DNA of 64,000 bases from an uncultured Pseudomonadota bacterium (GCA_937912125.1 CALDOK010000194.1:17284-81283); one strand, 5' to 3'; positions 33,381 to 46,485 are shown, counted from the first letter of the stretch. Numbers and translations: made by a program. The notes: generated from the sequence alone by a model not told the origin.

Positions 33381-34063
33381 CGGCCGAGCCCCTGATCCTC
33401 GCGGTCGATACCGCGGGCCCGGTGGCTGGCCTGGCGCTGCTCCGGGGTGAGCAGCTCGAGGGCGCCTGGTGCGCCAGGGTCGTCCGGGGCGCCGAAGCGC
33501 GGCTGGCTCCGGCGGTGCAGGAGCTGCTCCAGGGCCGCCGGCCCGATGCCGTCGCGCTGGCCTCTGGGCCCGGCGCCTTCACGGGGCTTCGGGTTGGGGT
33601 GGCCACAGCGCTGGGCTTGGCCTCCGCATGGGGCTGCCCTGTGGTTCCCGTCTCGTCCTTGCTGGCGCGGGCGGCGCTGTCGCCTGGCCAGCCCCTGGTC
33701 CTGGCGCTGCTGGATGCGCGCAAGGGGCGCTTCTACGGCGGTCTGTTCGACACCCGCAGCCTCGTCCCCGCGCCGGTCGGTCCCGAGCGGGATCTGCCAC
33801 TGGCCGAGCTCCTGCCGTCCCAGCTCTGCATCGCCGTGGGGGAGGGGGCCGCGGTGAGCCGCGCCCAGCTGCTCGCCGCAGGCCACGGCCTCGCGATGCA
33901 GCCCGATGCCAACCCCGCGCCGGCCCTCGCGCGCCTTGGTGCCCACTTCCTGGCCCAGGGCCAGGGGCTGCCCGCCCACGCGGTGGCTGTCCGCTACCTG
34001 CGTCCACCCGACGCCGTGCCGCCCGCAGATGTGGTCGCGGCAGCCGCCGATCGTGGTGCATAG
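33377..34063 (+). CDS. tsaB: tRNA threonylcarbamoyladenosine biosynthesis protein TsaB
   Basis: ILAVDTAGPVAGLALLRGEQ; ALASGPGAFTGLRVGVATALGLA; 4-nt overlap with rseP. Confidence 0.88.
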   Translation: MTAEPLILAVDTAGPVAGLALLRGEQLEGAWCARVVRGAEARLAPAVQELLQGRRPDAVALASGPGAFTGLRVGVATALGLASAWGCPVVPVSSLLARAALSPGQPLVLALLDARKGRFYGGLFDTRSLVPAPVGPERDLPLAELLPSQLCIAVGEGAAVSRAQLLAAGHGLAMQPDANPAPALARLGAHFLAQGQGLPAHAVAVRYLRPPDAVPPADVVAAAADRGA

Positions 34064-34138
34064 TCACCCTCGCGCTCGCCCCTCGCGGGCCGTGCTATTC
34101 TCGTCCGAGACTACCCCAAGACACCCACCGGAGGACGG

Positions 34139-34369
34139 ATGAACGACGACGATCGCATCCTCATCGAGCGACTGGTTCCCACCAACGAAGAGCTGGAGGC
34201 GCTGGTCAAGGCTCACGAGGCCTTCGAGGGGCAGCTCGATGAGATGAGCAGTCGCCGCTACGTCACGGACGCCGAGCGGCTCGAGATCGCTCGCATCAAG
34301 AAGCAGAAGCTCCGCGGCAAGGACCGCATCCTCCAGATCCTGGCGGACCACCGCCGGGGCAACGGCTAG
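34139..34369 (+). CDS. DUF465 (YdcH-like) small protein
   Basis: LEALVKAHEAFEGQLDEMSSRRYVTDAERLEIARIKKQKLRGKDRILQIL. Confidence 0.75.
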   Translation: MNDDDRILIERLVPTNEELEALVKAHEAFEGQLDEMSSRRYVTDAERLEIARIKKQKLRGKDRILQILADHRRGNG

Positions 34370-34394
34370 CCTCAGGGCCAGCGCGAGTGTAACG

Positions 34395-35417
34395 ATGTCC
34401 GAACGGAAGCTACGCATCGGCGTCACCGGCGCCACCGGAGCGGTGGGCCGCGAGATCGTCGCCATGCTTGGCCAGGTCGATCTGCCTGTCGGCGAGATCG
34501 TCCCCATGGCCTCCCCGGCCTGCACGGTCCACACCGTCGAGATCGGTGGAAAGAACGTCAGGATCGAGAACCTGAGCTCGGAGCTGGTCGCCAGCTGCGA
34601 TGTGGTCTTCATGGCCGTGCCGCCCGAGGTGGCCGGTGAACCCGTGCGGGTCGCCATGGACGAGGGCATCCCGTTGGTGGATCTCAGCGGGACCGTCGGG
34701 CCTGCGCAGGGCGTGCCCCTGGTGGTGCCCTGCGCCAACCGCATCGATCTGCAGGGGTTCAGGGAACACCAGGCGGTGGCTTCCCCCCGGCCCGACGTGG
34801 TCGGGCTCGCCACCTTACTGTCGCCCTTGATGGCTCAAGCGGGCGACCTTCGTTGCCGAGGCACCATCCTGCACAGCGCGGCTTCCGCGGGGCGCGCCGG
34901 CATCGAGGAGCTCTCGAACCAGGTGGTCTCCCTGTTCAACAGCCGCACGCCCCAGCGCAAGGTCTTCGAGCGAGGGCTGGCCTTCGACCTCGAGCCCACG
35001 GTCGGGACCGTCAAGTCCAGTGGCTGGACGGATCACGAGCTGCGGTGCGGGCTTCAGGTCGCCGACGTGCTTGGCCTCGAGGCGGATCGTGTCGCCATCA
35101 CCTCCGTGACCGGGCCCTGGTTCAACGGCATCTGCTTCGCGCTGCAGATCGAGACGGACGCGGGGCTGGACGCCGCCCAGGTCGAGGAGATCCTGGCCAA
35201 GTCGCCGAACATCCGCTCGAGCCTGTCTGGTGGAGAGTTCGAGACGCCGAGCCCGCGCTCCGCCGATGGGATCCCGGCCTTGTTGGTGGGCCGCGTTCGG
35301 AACGACCCCTCCGGGGGCATCATCCACCTGTGGGCGGCGGCCGATGAGCTGCGCTTCGGCGCGGCAGGCAACGCGCTCGCGCTGCTCACTGCGCTGCTCG
35401 AGGACGATCTGATCTGA
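34395..35417 (+). CDS. asd: Aspartate-semialdehyde dehydrogenase
   Basis: IGVTGATGAVGREIVAML; VVPCANRIDLQG; aligned with asd family layout. Confidence 0.88.
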   Translation: MSERKLRIGVTGATGAVGREIVAMLGQVDLPVGEIVPMASPACTVHTVEIGGKNVRIENLSSELVASCDVVFMAVPPEVAGEPVRVAMDEGIPLVDLSGTVGPAQGVPLVVPCANRIDLQGFREHQAVASPRPDVVGLATLLSPLMAQAGDLRCRGTILHSAASAGRAGIEELSNQVVSLFNSRTPQRKVFERGLAFDLEPTVGTVKSSGWTDHELRCGLQVADVLGLEADRVAITSVTGPWFNGICFALQIETDAGLDAAQVEEILAKSPNIRSSLSGGEFETPSPRSADGIPALLVGRVRNDPSGGIIHLWAAADELRFGAAGNALALLTALLEDDLI

Positions 35418-35475
35418 CCTGACAGCTTGTCGGGGCCAGGGCCGCTCTGGCCGCTCCCTTGTCACGCTGTCAGGT
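35417..35475. repeat. Nested inverted repeats: ACCTGACAGC...GCTGTCAGGT enclosing GGCCAG...CTGGCC
   Basis: Perfect 10-bp arms at 35417-35426 and 35466-35475 with an inner hairpin; immediately after the asd stop. Confidence 0.8.
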
Positions 35476-35525
35476 GGTGCCTCCGAGGCTCCTTGATTCC
35501 GGTGCTCGGAGGGCTCGCACGACCC

Positions 35526-35541
35526 TGGCGTGGTTCTTGCA
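35526..35541 (+). promoter_or_regulatory. Sigma-54-type promoter TGGCGTG-GTTC-TTGCA
   Basis: GG-N10-GC spacing; about 47 nt before the ATG at 35588; embedded in the inverted repeat CCCTGGCGT/ACGCCAGGG. Confidence 0.55.
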
Positions 35542-35587
35542 GACGCCAGGGTGCGGACTGGATAGTCATCGCCTGGAGGACCGCCTC

Positions 35588-38107
35588 ATGTGCACCATCG
35601 CAGCCATGGCTCGCAACTTCACCGCTCTCGCGCTGCTGGTTGCGTTGGCCCCACCGGCCTCTGCCGAGCCCACGCGGGTCGCGTGGAGTGAGGAACAGGG
35701 CACCGGCATCACGGATCTCTCCATCTCCGACGACGGGCGCTGGGTAGCGTTCATCGAGGAGGGTTCGGACGAGCTGCGCTTCCTGGACACCCACAGCTGG
35801 GAGGTCGTGGACGCGACGGCCGCCTGCGGCAACGGCAGTATCGGAGGCGTGGCTGTCAGCGGCCCAGACACGGACAACCTGTACAAGGTCTACGTGGGAT
35901 GCTCGGACGGCACCCTGGTGGGCGGCACGCTGGACGACTCCGGTCTCGCCAGCATCGGGGAGGGCTCCAGCTCCAGCGCCGACACGGGGGACGACACCAC
36001 CACCAGCAGCGGCGACTGGTCCACGCCCGTGACCCTCGACGGTGCCGGCGCGGTGCTCGCTGTCGAGACCGACGGCAGCTCCGTCTACGCCGTGGCCGAG
36101 GCCGACAGCGGCAACGAGCGCGTGCACAAGGTCGGGGTCGCTGACGCCACCGAGTCCACCAGCGGGTACCCGTCCACCTTCGGGCAGTCGGGCCTGGCGG
36201 ATAGCTGGCTGGGCACGAGCTACCTGTTCATCTCCCACGGTAGCCAGAAGGTCAGCAAGGTCCAGCTCTCCACCGGCTCCATCTCGCTGTCCAACGAGAA
36301 CATCAGCGCCGACATGGGCGACATGGACGCCGTCAACGACAACGCCGCCTTCCTGGCGGACGCGGACGGCGGCGTCATCCGGTTCAACCCCTCGGGGGGC
36401 ACCAACTCCTTCGACATCCTGTTGGATGACGTGGACGACGATCTGGTCAGCGTCCAGGCGCTGGTGATCGACGAGACCGAGAGCTTCCTGGCGGCCTACG
36501 ACAGCCTGGGGACCAGCACCGGTGAGGTGATCCTCTACTCCTTCCAGGCCAGCAACCTCAGCGTCGGTGACCAGGAGCTGCAGCGCTTCTCGGCCAGCCC
36601 CATCAACGAGATGGTGCGCCTGGATGGCTACGTGGTCGCCGGTGGTGAGACGGGTTCCCTGCAGGTCTTGACCGACCGCCCCTGGGTAGAGATCGAGGAC
36701 ATCGTCCCCGACGATCGGGTCATCTCCGGCCAGGAGGTCAACGTCTCCTTCACCTCGGACATGGCTGGCGACTGGGAGGTCTACCAGTCCTCGGCATCGA
36801 CCGGGGACACGGATCTGTTGGCCAGCGGGGACTGCGAGGCCGGCGTCGCCGCCCTCGCGAGCTTCACCGTGGGCTCGAGCTTCGACGAGGGCGACAACGC
36901 CCTGTTCGTGCTGGTCAGCTCGGACGGCAAGACGGGCCATGATCGCGGCACCGTGAACGTGGACAACCCGCCGAGCAAGGTGAGCCTGAGCGCCGAGGGC
37001 GTGGGCTTCGGAGACAGCCAGATCACCGTGGCCTTCGACGGGATCGACGATGCCGATCTGGGCTCCTACGTCGTCTATGTGACGGTCACGGAGTTCGAAC
37101 CATCCGACTGGCCCGAGGGCAGCTACGGCGGTCCGGACTTCGATGGCCCGGACGACCTGGACCTGCCCCTCGTGGTCACCGATGTCACGGCGGGCGAGGA
37201 TGTCTCCCGCACCATCTCCCCCGTCACCAACGAAGTTACATACTATGTGGCTGTCCGCGCCATCGACGAGGGCGGCCAGGAGAGCGCCATGAGCAATGTC
37301 GTCAGCGTCACCCCCCAGCCCACCATCGGCGCGGCCGAGCTGGCCGGCGAGACCGGTGGATACTGCGGCACCCGCAGCGCTTGGGGCTTGGCGGCCCTCG
37401 GCCTGGCCGGGCTGTTGGCCCTCGGCAGGCGTCGCGGTGTCGGCGTCGCCGTGCTGTTGCTGGCGCTGGCGGCTCCCAGGGCCGATGCGGCGGTGGACGA
37501 AGACGAGCACCCGCGCGCCAACGCCAGCATCGAGCTGCGCTATGGGCCTTTCTTCCCCAGCAACACGGCCGTCACCAGCGTCTACGGATCCTCGGGCCAC
37601 GGCGTGCTGTGGCTCGAAGGCGGCTTTCGTATCTCGCGCTTCGCAGAGCTCGACTTGGGGGCGGGGTTCTACCAAGAGCTCGGCACCAAGGTCAGCGTGA
37701 CCGACTCGACCTACCACTCCTCGGAACACACCATGATCACGGCCTGGCCCTTCACAGGGGCCCTCACCGTGCGACTGGACGTCCTGCACGAGCAGCTGCT
37801 CGTTCCCACCGCGCGCATCGGCATGGACTACTGGCTCTGGAAGGAGAACTGGTACGTAAACCCCGACGTGGGCGGCGACAGCAGCATCAGCGGCGGCGAG
37901 CTGGGATGGCACTGGGGCATCGGCGCCAACGTGTTGCTGGATCGTTTCGACTCCAAGCATGCCTCGTGGCTGGCCACCAGCACGGGCATCGACGACACCT
38001 ACCTGGTGGTGGACTGGCGCACCCAGAGCCTGGGGCAGTGGGGCGAAGACAGCTCGAGCATCCTGGATGGGTCCATGATCACCATCGGGCTCAAGCTGGA
38101 CATGTAG
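35588..38107 (+). CDS. Secreted multidomain protein: beta-propeller-like, FnIII-like, internal MYXO-CTERM-like tag, second signal-like segment, C-terminal outer-membrane beta-barrel-like domain
   Basis: SD GGAGGA then ATG at 35588; signal peptide ARNFTALALLVALAPPASAEP; internal GGYCGTRSAWGLAALGLAGLLALGRRR; GVGVAVLLLALAAPRADA; alternating-hydrophobic C-terminus. Confidence 0.75.
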   Translation: MCTIAAMARNFTALALLVALAPPASAEPTRVAWSEEQGTGITDLSISDDGRWVAFIEEGSDELRFLDTHSWEVVDATAACGNGSIGGVAVSGPDTDNLYKVYVGCSDGTLVGGTLDDSGLASIGEGSSSSADTGDDTTTSSGDWSTPVTLDGAGAVLAVETDGSSVYAVAEADSGNERVHKVGVADATESTSGYPSTFGQSGLADSWLGTSYLFISHGSQKVSKVQLSTGSISLSNENISADMGDMDAVNDNAAFLADADGGVIRFNPSGGTNSFDILLDDVDDDLVSVQALVIDETESFLAAYDSLGTSTGEVILYSFQASNLSVGDQELQRFSASPINEMVRLDGYVVAGGETGSLQVLTDRPWVEIEDIVPDDRVISGQEVNVSFTSDMAGDWEVYQSSASTGDTDLLASGDCEAGVAALASFTVGSSFDEGDNALFVLVSSDGKTGHDRGTVNVDNPPSKVSLSAEGVGFGDSQITVAFDGIDDADLGSYVVYVTVTEFEPSDWPEGSYGGPDFDGPDDLDLPLVVTDVTAGEDVSRTISPVTNEVTYYVAVRAIDEGGQESAMSNVVSVTPQPTIGAAELAGETGGYCGTRSAWGLAALGLAGLLALGRRRGVGVAVLLLALAAPRADAAVDEDEHPRANASIELRYGPFFPSNTAVTSVYGSSGHGVLWLEGGFRISRFAELDLGAGFYQELGTKVSVTDSTYHSSEHTMITAWPFTGALTVRLDVLHEQLLVPTARIGMDYWLWKENWYVNPDVGGDSSISGGELGWHWGIGANVLLDRFDSKHASWLATSTGIDDTYLVVDWRTQSLGQWGEDSSSILDGSMITIGLKLDM

Positions 38108-38124
38108 CGCGCGTCGCCTCGCCC

Positions 38125-38901
38125 ATGCCCAGCTACCGCCTGCTGCTCGAGTACGACGGCACGGGCTTCGTGGGCTGGCAACGGCAGTCCATCGGGGTGA
38201 GCATCCAGGGGCTGGTGGAGCAAGCCGTGGCCAGCGTCATGGGCCTGCCCAAGGTCTCCGTGATGGCCTCGGGTCGCACGGATGCCGGTGTCCACGCCCT
38301 GGGCCAGGTGGCCAGCTTCACCGTGCCGGTGGAGCGCGAACCGGGCTCCCTGCGCAGGGGCCTCAACGCGCAGCTGCCCTTGCAGGTGTGTTGCCAGGAA
38401 GCATCCTGGGTGCGCGATGGCTTCGACGCTCGCAAGCACGCCTGCGCCAAGCGCTATCGCTACCGCATCATGGATGGCGACCGGCGCTCCGCCATCCGGC
38501 AGCGCTACCTGGCGTACGAGCGCAGCACACTCGACGTCGCGGCGATGACGGAGGCGGGAGCCTTCTTGGTGGGCACCCACGACTTCACCAGCTTCCGCGC
38601 GGCGGGGTCCTCCGTGCCGACCTCCACCCGCACCCTGCACGAACTCAGCGTGGAGCGCAGGGAGGACGAGCTGTGGATCGAGGTCAAGGGCAGCGGCTTC
38701 CTGCGCCACATGGTGCGAATTCTGGTCGGCACGCTGCTCGAGGTCGGCCGCGGCCGCATGCTTCCACAGGAAGTGCAAGGGATTCTCTGCGCCCGTGACC
38801 GCACCCGAGCACCCAAGACCGCCCCCGCGAAGGGACTGTGCTTGGTCGAGGTCGAGTACCAGGGCGCGGACCAGCCTGTGGTGCCGCGCGGCGTCGGCTA
38901 G
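38125..38901 (+). CDS. truA: tRNA pseudouridine(38-40) synthase
   Basis: YRLLLEYDGTGFVGWQRQ; ASGRTDAGVHALGQVASF; GSGFLRHMVRILVGTLLEVGRG. Confidence 0.96.
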   Translation: MPSYRLLLEYDGTGFVGWQRQSIGVSIQGLVEQAVASVMGLPKVSVMASGRTDAGVHALGQVASFTVPVEREPGSLRRGLNAQLPLQVCCQEASWVRDGFDARKHACAKRYRYRIMDGDRRSAIRQRYLAYERSTLDVAAMTEAGAFLVGTHDFTSFRAAGSSVPTSTRTLHELSVERREDELWIEVKGSGFLRHMVRILVGTLLEVGRGRMLPQEVQGILCARDRTRAPKTAPAKGLCLVEVEYQGADQPVVPRGVG

Positions 38902-39233
38902 TCGAAGTCGTAGTCTTCGTCGTTGCTCTCTGAGGAGGTCTCCTCGGTGAGCTCGCCGAGCTCCTCGACGTCATCTTCTTCCTCGTCCTCTTCCGTCGTC
39001 TTGTCACGCTCGCTGCCGAGGCCGAACTGCGGCTCGTCTTCGTCCGGGGTGCGCTTGCGGGGACCCTCGGCCTTGATGCGAGCCATCGCGGCGCTGCGGG
39101 GATCACCGTCTTCGGAGATGGCGGGAGTGCCGCAGCGCGGACAGCACGGTTCGGCCTTGCCGAGGTCGTAGTACTTGGTGCTGCAGGAGCTGCAGCAACG
39201 ACGGATGCCGAGGTTTCGCTGGCCGGTACGCAT
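38898..39233 (-). CDS. FYDLN-acid-type (TIGR02300-like) zinc-ribbon protein with acidic tail
   Basis: NLGIRRCCSSCSTKYYDLGKAEPCCPRCGTPA followed by highly acidic C-terminus. Confidence 0.75.
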   Translation of the reverse strand: MRTGQRNLGIRRCCSSCSTKYYDLGKAEPCCPRCGTPAISEDGDPRSAAMARIKAEGPRKRTPDEDEPQFGLGSERDKTTEEDEEEDDVEELGELTEETSSESNDEDYDFD

Positions 39234-39478
39234 GAGCACGCCTCGTATCGGGTAGGTGGACGTTCGAGAGGGCGGGCTGGCCCGCCGCTCTGAAGACAGC
39301 GCGTGGGTACGGCTGTGGACGGCGCGAATCCTAGTCGAAACGTGGATGCAGTCAAGCCCCGAGGTGCATTTTCCGACCTCCAAGTGGCGGTGAGCGGAAC
39401 CGGCACGGCTCCGCAGCGTCCTTTCTCCCTGGAGACACGCCGGGCACGGCCTGGAGTTAGAGGTGCCCAGGAGGAGCG

Positions 39479-40045
39479 ATGGCGGACCCATGGCCCGAAG
39501 CAGTGCAGCGGAGGAACAAGCTGAGGCCGCGGCCCGTAGGCATGGCCGGCGCGCTGTTGGCGCTGGTGGTGGCGGTGGTCATCTTCATCGGGCTGGTGCT
39601 CTGGTACACGGTCAACCCTGCGGACTACCAGCCAAAGACGCTGGCGGCGTACGAGCCGGTCCACGACCTGGCGGCCCAGTGCCACGACCGCTACCCTCAG
39701 GGGGCCCGCGGCGCTGAGGACCACCTCGCGTTGGCTCTGCCCATGCTGGAGCGAGCGCGCTTCGACACCTCCTTTCATGAGTGGGACGAGCTCGAGGCCC
39801 TGTTCTGCCGCGCGCTGGCGGTGGACGCCGAGAGCCTGCCCGCGGTGCTCGGCTGGGCGGAACTGACCGCGCTGGGTGCTCTGGCCAGCCCACCTCGAAG
39901 TGGGGATCTGGAGCGAGCCTGGGCCCTGTTGTTGGCGGCGCACCGCTTCCAGCCTCAGGCTTCGGGGCTCGCGCGGGTGGGGGCTGTGCTCCACAAGGCG
40001 AGAAGCCGTTCGAACACGCTTGACACCGAGCCCACCGTCCGGTAG
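39479..40045 (+). CDS. Hypothetical single-TM protein with TPR-like helices
   Basis: TM segment [22 protein letters not shown]; no family recognised. Confidence 0.5.
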   Translation: MADPWPEAVQRRNKLRPRPVGMAGALLALVVAVVIFIGLVLWYTVNPADYQPKTLAAYEPVHDLAAQCHDRYPQGARGAEDHLALALPMLERARFDTSFHEWDELEALFCRALAVDAESLPAVLGWAELTALGALASPPRSGDLERAWALLLAAHRFQPQASGLARVGAVLHKARSRSNTLDTEPTVR

Positions 40046-40048
40046 ATG
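40020..40048 (+). promoter_or_regulatory. Sigma70-type promoter TTGACA-N17-TAGATG upstream of rplM
   Basis: TTGACACCGAGCCCACCGTCCGGTAGATG; resembles the rplY promoter at 11854. Confidence 0.5.
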
Positions 40049-40110
40049 GCCGGGGCTCGTTGCCAGCCCCTCAGGCTGGCTGCGCCCTTTGCGCCTCGAG
40101 GATGAATACT

Positions 40111-40545
40111 ATGAAGACCTACAGCGCTAAGCCTGGCGACGTGACCGCGCAGTGGTTCGTGGTCGATGCCGAGGGTCAGACCCTTGGCCGGCTCGCCACT
40201 CGCATCGCCACGGTTCTGCGGGGCAAGCACAAGCCCCAGTTCACCCCCCACGTCGACACCGGTGACTTCGTCATCGTGCTCAACGCGGAGAAGGTGGAGC
40301 TCACGGGCCGCAAGCTCGAGCAGAAGCACTACCACAAGTACAGCGGCTACCCAGGAGGCCTGCGCTCCCTCAGCGCCGCCCAGGTGCGCGAGACCGATCC
40401 CGAGCGCATGATCATGCACGCGGTCAAGGGCATGCTGCCCAAGAACCGCCTCGCTCGGCAGATCATCAAGAAGCTCAAGGTCTATGCAGGCCCTGAGCAT
40501 CCCCACGAGGCGCAGCAGCCCGTGGCGTTCCCGGACCACGTGTAG
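40111..40545 (+). CDS. rplM: 50S ribosomal protein L13
   Basis: [52 protein letters not shown]. Confidence 0.97.
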   Translation: MKTYSAKPGDVTAQWFVVDAEGQTLGRLATRIATVLRGKHKPQFTPHVDTGDFVIVLNAEKVELTGRKLEQKHYHKYSGYPGGLRSLSAAQVRETDPERMIMHAVKGMLPKNRLARQIIKKLKVYAGPEHPHEAQQPVAFPDHV

Positions 40546-40554
40546 GAGCCCAGC

Positions 40555-40956
40555 ATGGCCACTCAGTTCACCCAGTTCTATGGCACCGGCCGTCGCAAGA
40601 ACGCCTGCGCTCGCGTCTTCCTCCGTCCCGGCGGCACCGGCCGCATCACGGTCAACGGTAAGGATGTCGAAGACTACTTCGAGCGTGAGACCGCCAAGAT
40701 GGTCCTGCGGGCTCCCTTGGTCATCACCGAGACCCACGAGACCTTCGACGCGTACGTGACCGTTCGCGGCGGCGGTAAGTCCGGCCAGGCCGGCGCCATC
40801 CGTCACGGCCTGTCCCGCGCGCTGGTCGAGTCCAACCCGGATCTCCGCCCCGCTCTCAAGAAGGCCGGCTTCCTTACCCGCGACGCCCGCATGGTCGAGC
40901 GCAAGAAGTACGGTCAGCCTGGCGCCCGCAAGCGGTACCAGTTCTCCAAGCGCTAG
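40555..40956 (+). CDS. rpsI: 30S ribosomal protein S9
   Basis: [29 protein letters not shown]-terminal [18 protein letters not shown]. Confidence 0.98.
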   Translation: MATQFTQFYGTGRRKNACARVFLRPGGTGRITVNGKDVEDYFERETAKMVLRAPLVITETHETFDAYVTVRGGGKSGQAGAIRHGLSRALVESNPDLRPALKKAGFLTRDARMVERKKYGQPGARKRYQFSKR

Positions 40957-41031
40957 AACGCCGCAGTCGGCGCATCGCAGGCCGTCCCTTCTCGGGGCGG
41001 CCTTGCTGCGAGTGGAGGTTAGCAGGGGACC

Positions 41032-44034
<3,003 letters not shown>

Positions 44035-44038
<4 letters not shown>

Positions 44039-44751
44039 GCGCGCCGCTGCTCCGTGCATGTGGGCTGCACAAGGCCTTCGGTGGCCGGGCCGTGGTCCAG
44101 GGCGTCGACCTCGAGGTCGGGGCTGGCGAGGTGGTCGGACTGCTGGGCCCCAATGGGGCCGGCAAGACCACGGTGTTCCGCATGCTCACGGGCCTGCTCG
44201 TTCCCGACAAGGGCGCCGTGTTCCTGGGGGAGCAGGACATCACGGGCCTGCCGCTGCATGCCCGCGCGCGCCGCGGCTTGGGCTATCTGGCCCAGCAGCC
44301 CACCGTGTTTCGTGGGCTGAGCGTGCGCGCCAACGTGGAGCTGGTCCTCGAGGCGCGGGGGCGGCCGCGCACCCTGGCCGACTCCTACCTGGCCGACGCA
44401 GGGCTCGAACACCTGGCTCGCGCCGCCGCCGAGACCCTCTCGGGGGGAGAACGACGACGCCTCGAGATCGCCCGCTGCCTGGCGGGGGAGCATGAGGTGT
44501 TGCTGCTGGACGAGCCCTTCGCAGGGGTGGATCCGGTGGCAGTGCAGGATCTGCAGAGGCGAGTGGTGGATCTGGCCCGGCGCGGGCTCGGCATCCTGCT
44601 GACCGATCACGCGGTGCGGGAGGCCATGGGGGCTTGCCAGCGCGTGGTGGTGATCGATGGGGGCGTCGTGCAGTGCACCGGCAGCCCGGAGCAGGTGGTG
44701 CTGGACCCCCGAGTGCGTGAGCGCTACCTCGGCCAGGATTATGTTCCCTGA
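44035..44751 (+). CDS. lptB: LPS export ABC transporter ATP-binding protein
   Basis: LLGPNGAGKTTVFRMLTGLLVPDKG; LSGGERRRLEIARCLA; LDEPFAGVDPVAVQDLQ; GTG start. Confidence 0.94.
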
Positions 44752-44955
44752 AGGCGCTCGAGGCTGATTTTCATCACGGGGGTTGCCGCCGGAGCATGGG
44801 GGGATTCCCTTCTGGGGTGCATGCTGTACAATGAGTTCATCGAGGAGCCGAATGGTCCAGGTGTCAGCAGTGTTGCAGCTTTCCTGTCTCTGTAGCGGTG
44901 CCTCCGCAGCCCCAGGAACCTGGGGCACCTCCTACGAGCCCCCTCCCTCCGAGCG

Positions 44956-46398
44956 TTGGTGAACATGCTGCTCGAGCTCAAGCAGAGCCTGAAGCTCTCC
45001 CAACAGCTGGTCATCACACAGCAGATCCAGCAGGCCATCAAGCTGCTGCAGCTCACCCATCTCGAGCTGGTCACCGAGGTCCAGCAGGAGATGGTCGAGA
45101 ACCCCACCCTCGAGGAACAACCGGGCACCTCGTCCGCCACGGCCGTGAGCAGCGAGCTGCGTGACGCCCAGGTCCCCGACCGATCCAGCGAGCACGAGTC
45201 CGGGGCCGACGGGGGTGACAAGATCGACTGGGAGAGCTTCCTCTCCGGCTACACCTCCGGCCAGCGCACCGGGCCCAGTGCAGGCAACTACGAAGACCTG
45301 CCGCCCATCGAGGCCAACCTGGTCCAGGCCGACTCCTTGGCCGATCACCTGTCGTGGCAGCTCCAGATGCAGAGCGCCACGGACGACGAGCATGCGGCCG
45401 CCCGCACCATCATCCACAACCTCGATCACCGCGGCTACCTGACGGTGAGCCTCGAGGCCGTCGCCGACCAGGCTGGGGTGGACATGGATTCCGTCGAGGG
45501 CGCGCAGGAGATCGTCCTGGCCCTCGACCCGCTGGGCTGTGGCGCGCGGGATCTCAGCGAGTGCCTGCTGGTGCAGGTCAAGCTGATGCACCCCGAGGAC
45601 CCGTTCCTCCCCCTGATCATCCGCGACCACCTGGGCAACATCGAGAAGCGCAACTACAACGCCATCGCCCGGGACCTCGGCATCGAGCTCGAGGACGCCA
45701 TCGAGTACCACCGGATGATCCAGAAGCTGGAGCCCATCCCCGGTCGGAACTTCGCGTCCACCGATGGCCAGTACATCACGCCCGACATCTACGTGCTGAA
45801 GATCGGCAGCGAGTGGCACATCGTGCTCAACGAGGACGGGCTGCCCAAGCTGCGGGTCAGCCCCTACTACGAGCGCATGCTGCGAGGCGGCATCGCGACC
45901 AAGGAAGACCGCGACTACATCAAGGGGCGCATCCAGTCGGCCGCGTTCCTGATCCAGTCCATCCATCGGCGGCAGCGCACCATCTACCGGGTAGTCAAGT
46001 CCATCCTCGACAAGCAGATGGACTTCTTCGAGCATGGGGTCTCTCGCCTCAAGCCCATGGTGCTGCGCGACGTGGCCGAGGACATCGGCGTGCACGAGTC
46101 CACTGTCTCCCGCGCCACCACCAACAAGTACGTCCAGTGTCCGCAGGGCGTGCTCGAGCTCAAGTTCTTCTTCAACGCGGCCATCCCCAAGGTCGGGGGC
46201 GGCGACGTGGCGTCCGAGGCGGTCAAGAGCCGTATTCGACAGCTGATCTCCAAGGAAGACGTGAAGAACCCCTTGTCGGACCAGGCGCTGGTGGAGATGC
46301 TCCGGGCGGAGGGCCTCAAGGTGGCCCGACGCACGGTGGCCAAGTACCGCGACGAGCAGGGCATCCTGCCATCCTCCAGACGCAAGAGCGTCTTTTGA
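44956..46398 (+). CDS. rpoN: RNA polymerase sigma-54 factor
   Basis: LELKQSLKLSQQLVITQQIQQAIKLLQLTHLEL; VHESTVSRATTNKYVQCPQGVLELKFFF; ARRTVAKYRDEQGI (RpoN box). Confidence 0.97.
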   Translation: MVNMLLELKQSLKLSQQLVITQQIQQAIKLLQLTHLELVTEVQQEMVENPTLEEQPGTSSATAVSSELRDAQVPDRSSEHESGADGGDKIDWESFLSGYTSGQRTGPSAGNYEDLPPIEANLVQADSLADHLSWQLQMQSATDDEHAAARTIIHNLDHRGYLTVSLEAVADQAGVDMDSVEGAQEIVLALDPLGCGARDLSECLLVQVKLMHPEDPFLPLIIRDHLGNIEKRNYNAIARDLGIELEDAIEYHRMIQKLEPIPGRNFASTDGQYITPDIYVLKIGSEWHIVLNEDGLPKLRVSPYYERMLRGGIATKEDRDYIKGRIQSAAFLIQSIHRRQRTIYRVVKSILDKQMDFFEHGVSRLKPMVLRDVAEDIGVHESTVSRATTNKYVQCPQGVLELKFFFNAAIPKVGGGDVASEAVKSRIRQLISKEDVKNPLSDQALVEMLRAEGLKVARRTVAKYRDEQGILPSSRRKSVF

Positions 46399-46485
46399 GA
46401 GACGTCTACATGAGACTACCCTTGGGTGGGGACAACCAGTCACGGCGCGAGCTCGGCTCGTGCAATCAACCCTGAAGGAGACCCG

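Noticed and set aside
35462-37960. 832-aa minus-strand ORF opposite the MYXO-CTERM-like gene
   Set aside because: No SD or recognisable domain; the sense strand has signal peptide and domain logic
44827-44832. TACAAT -10-like box upstream of rpoN
   Set aside because: No acceptable -35 at 16-18 nt spacing; too weak to call a promoter
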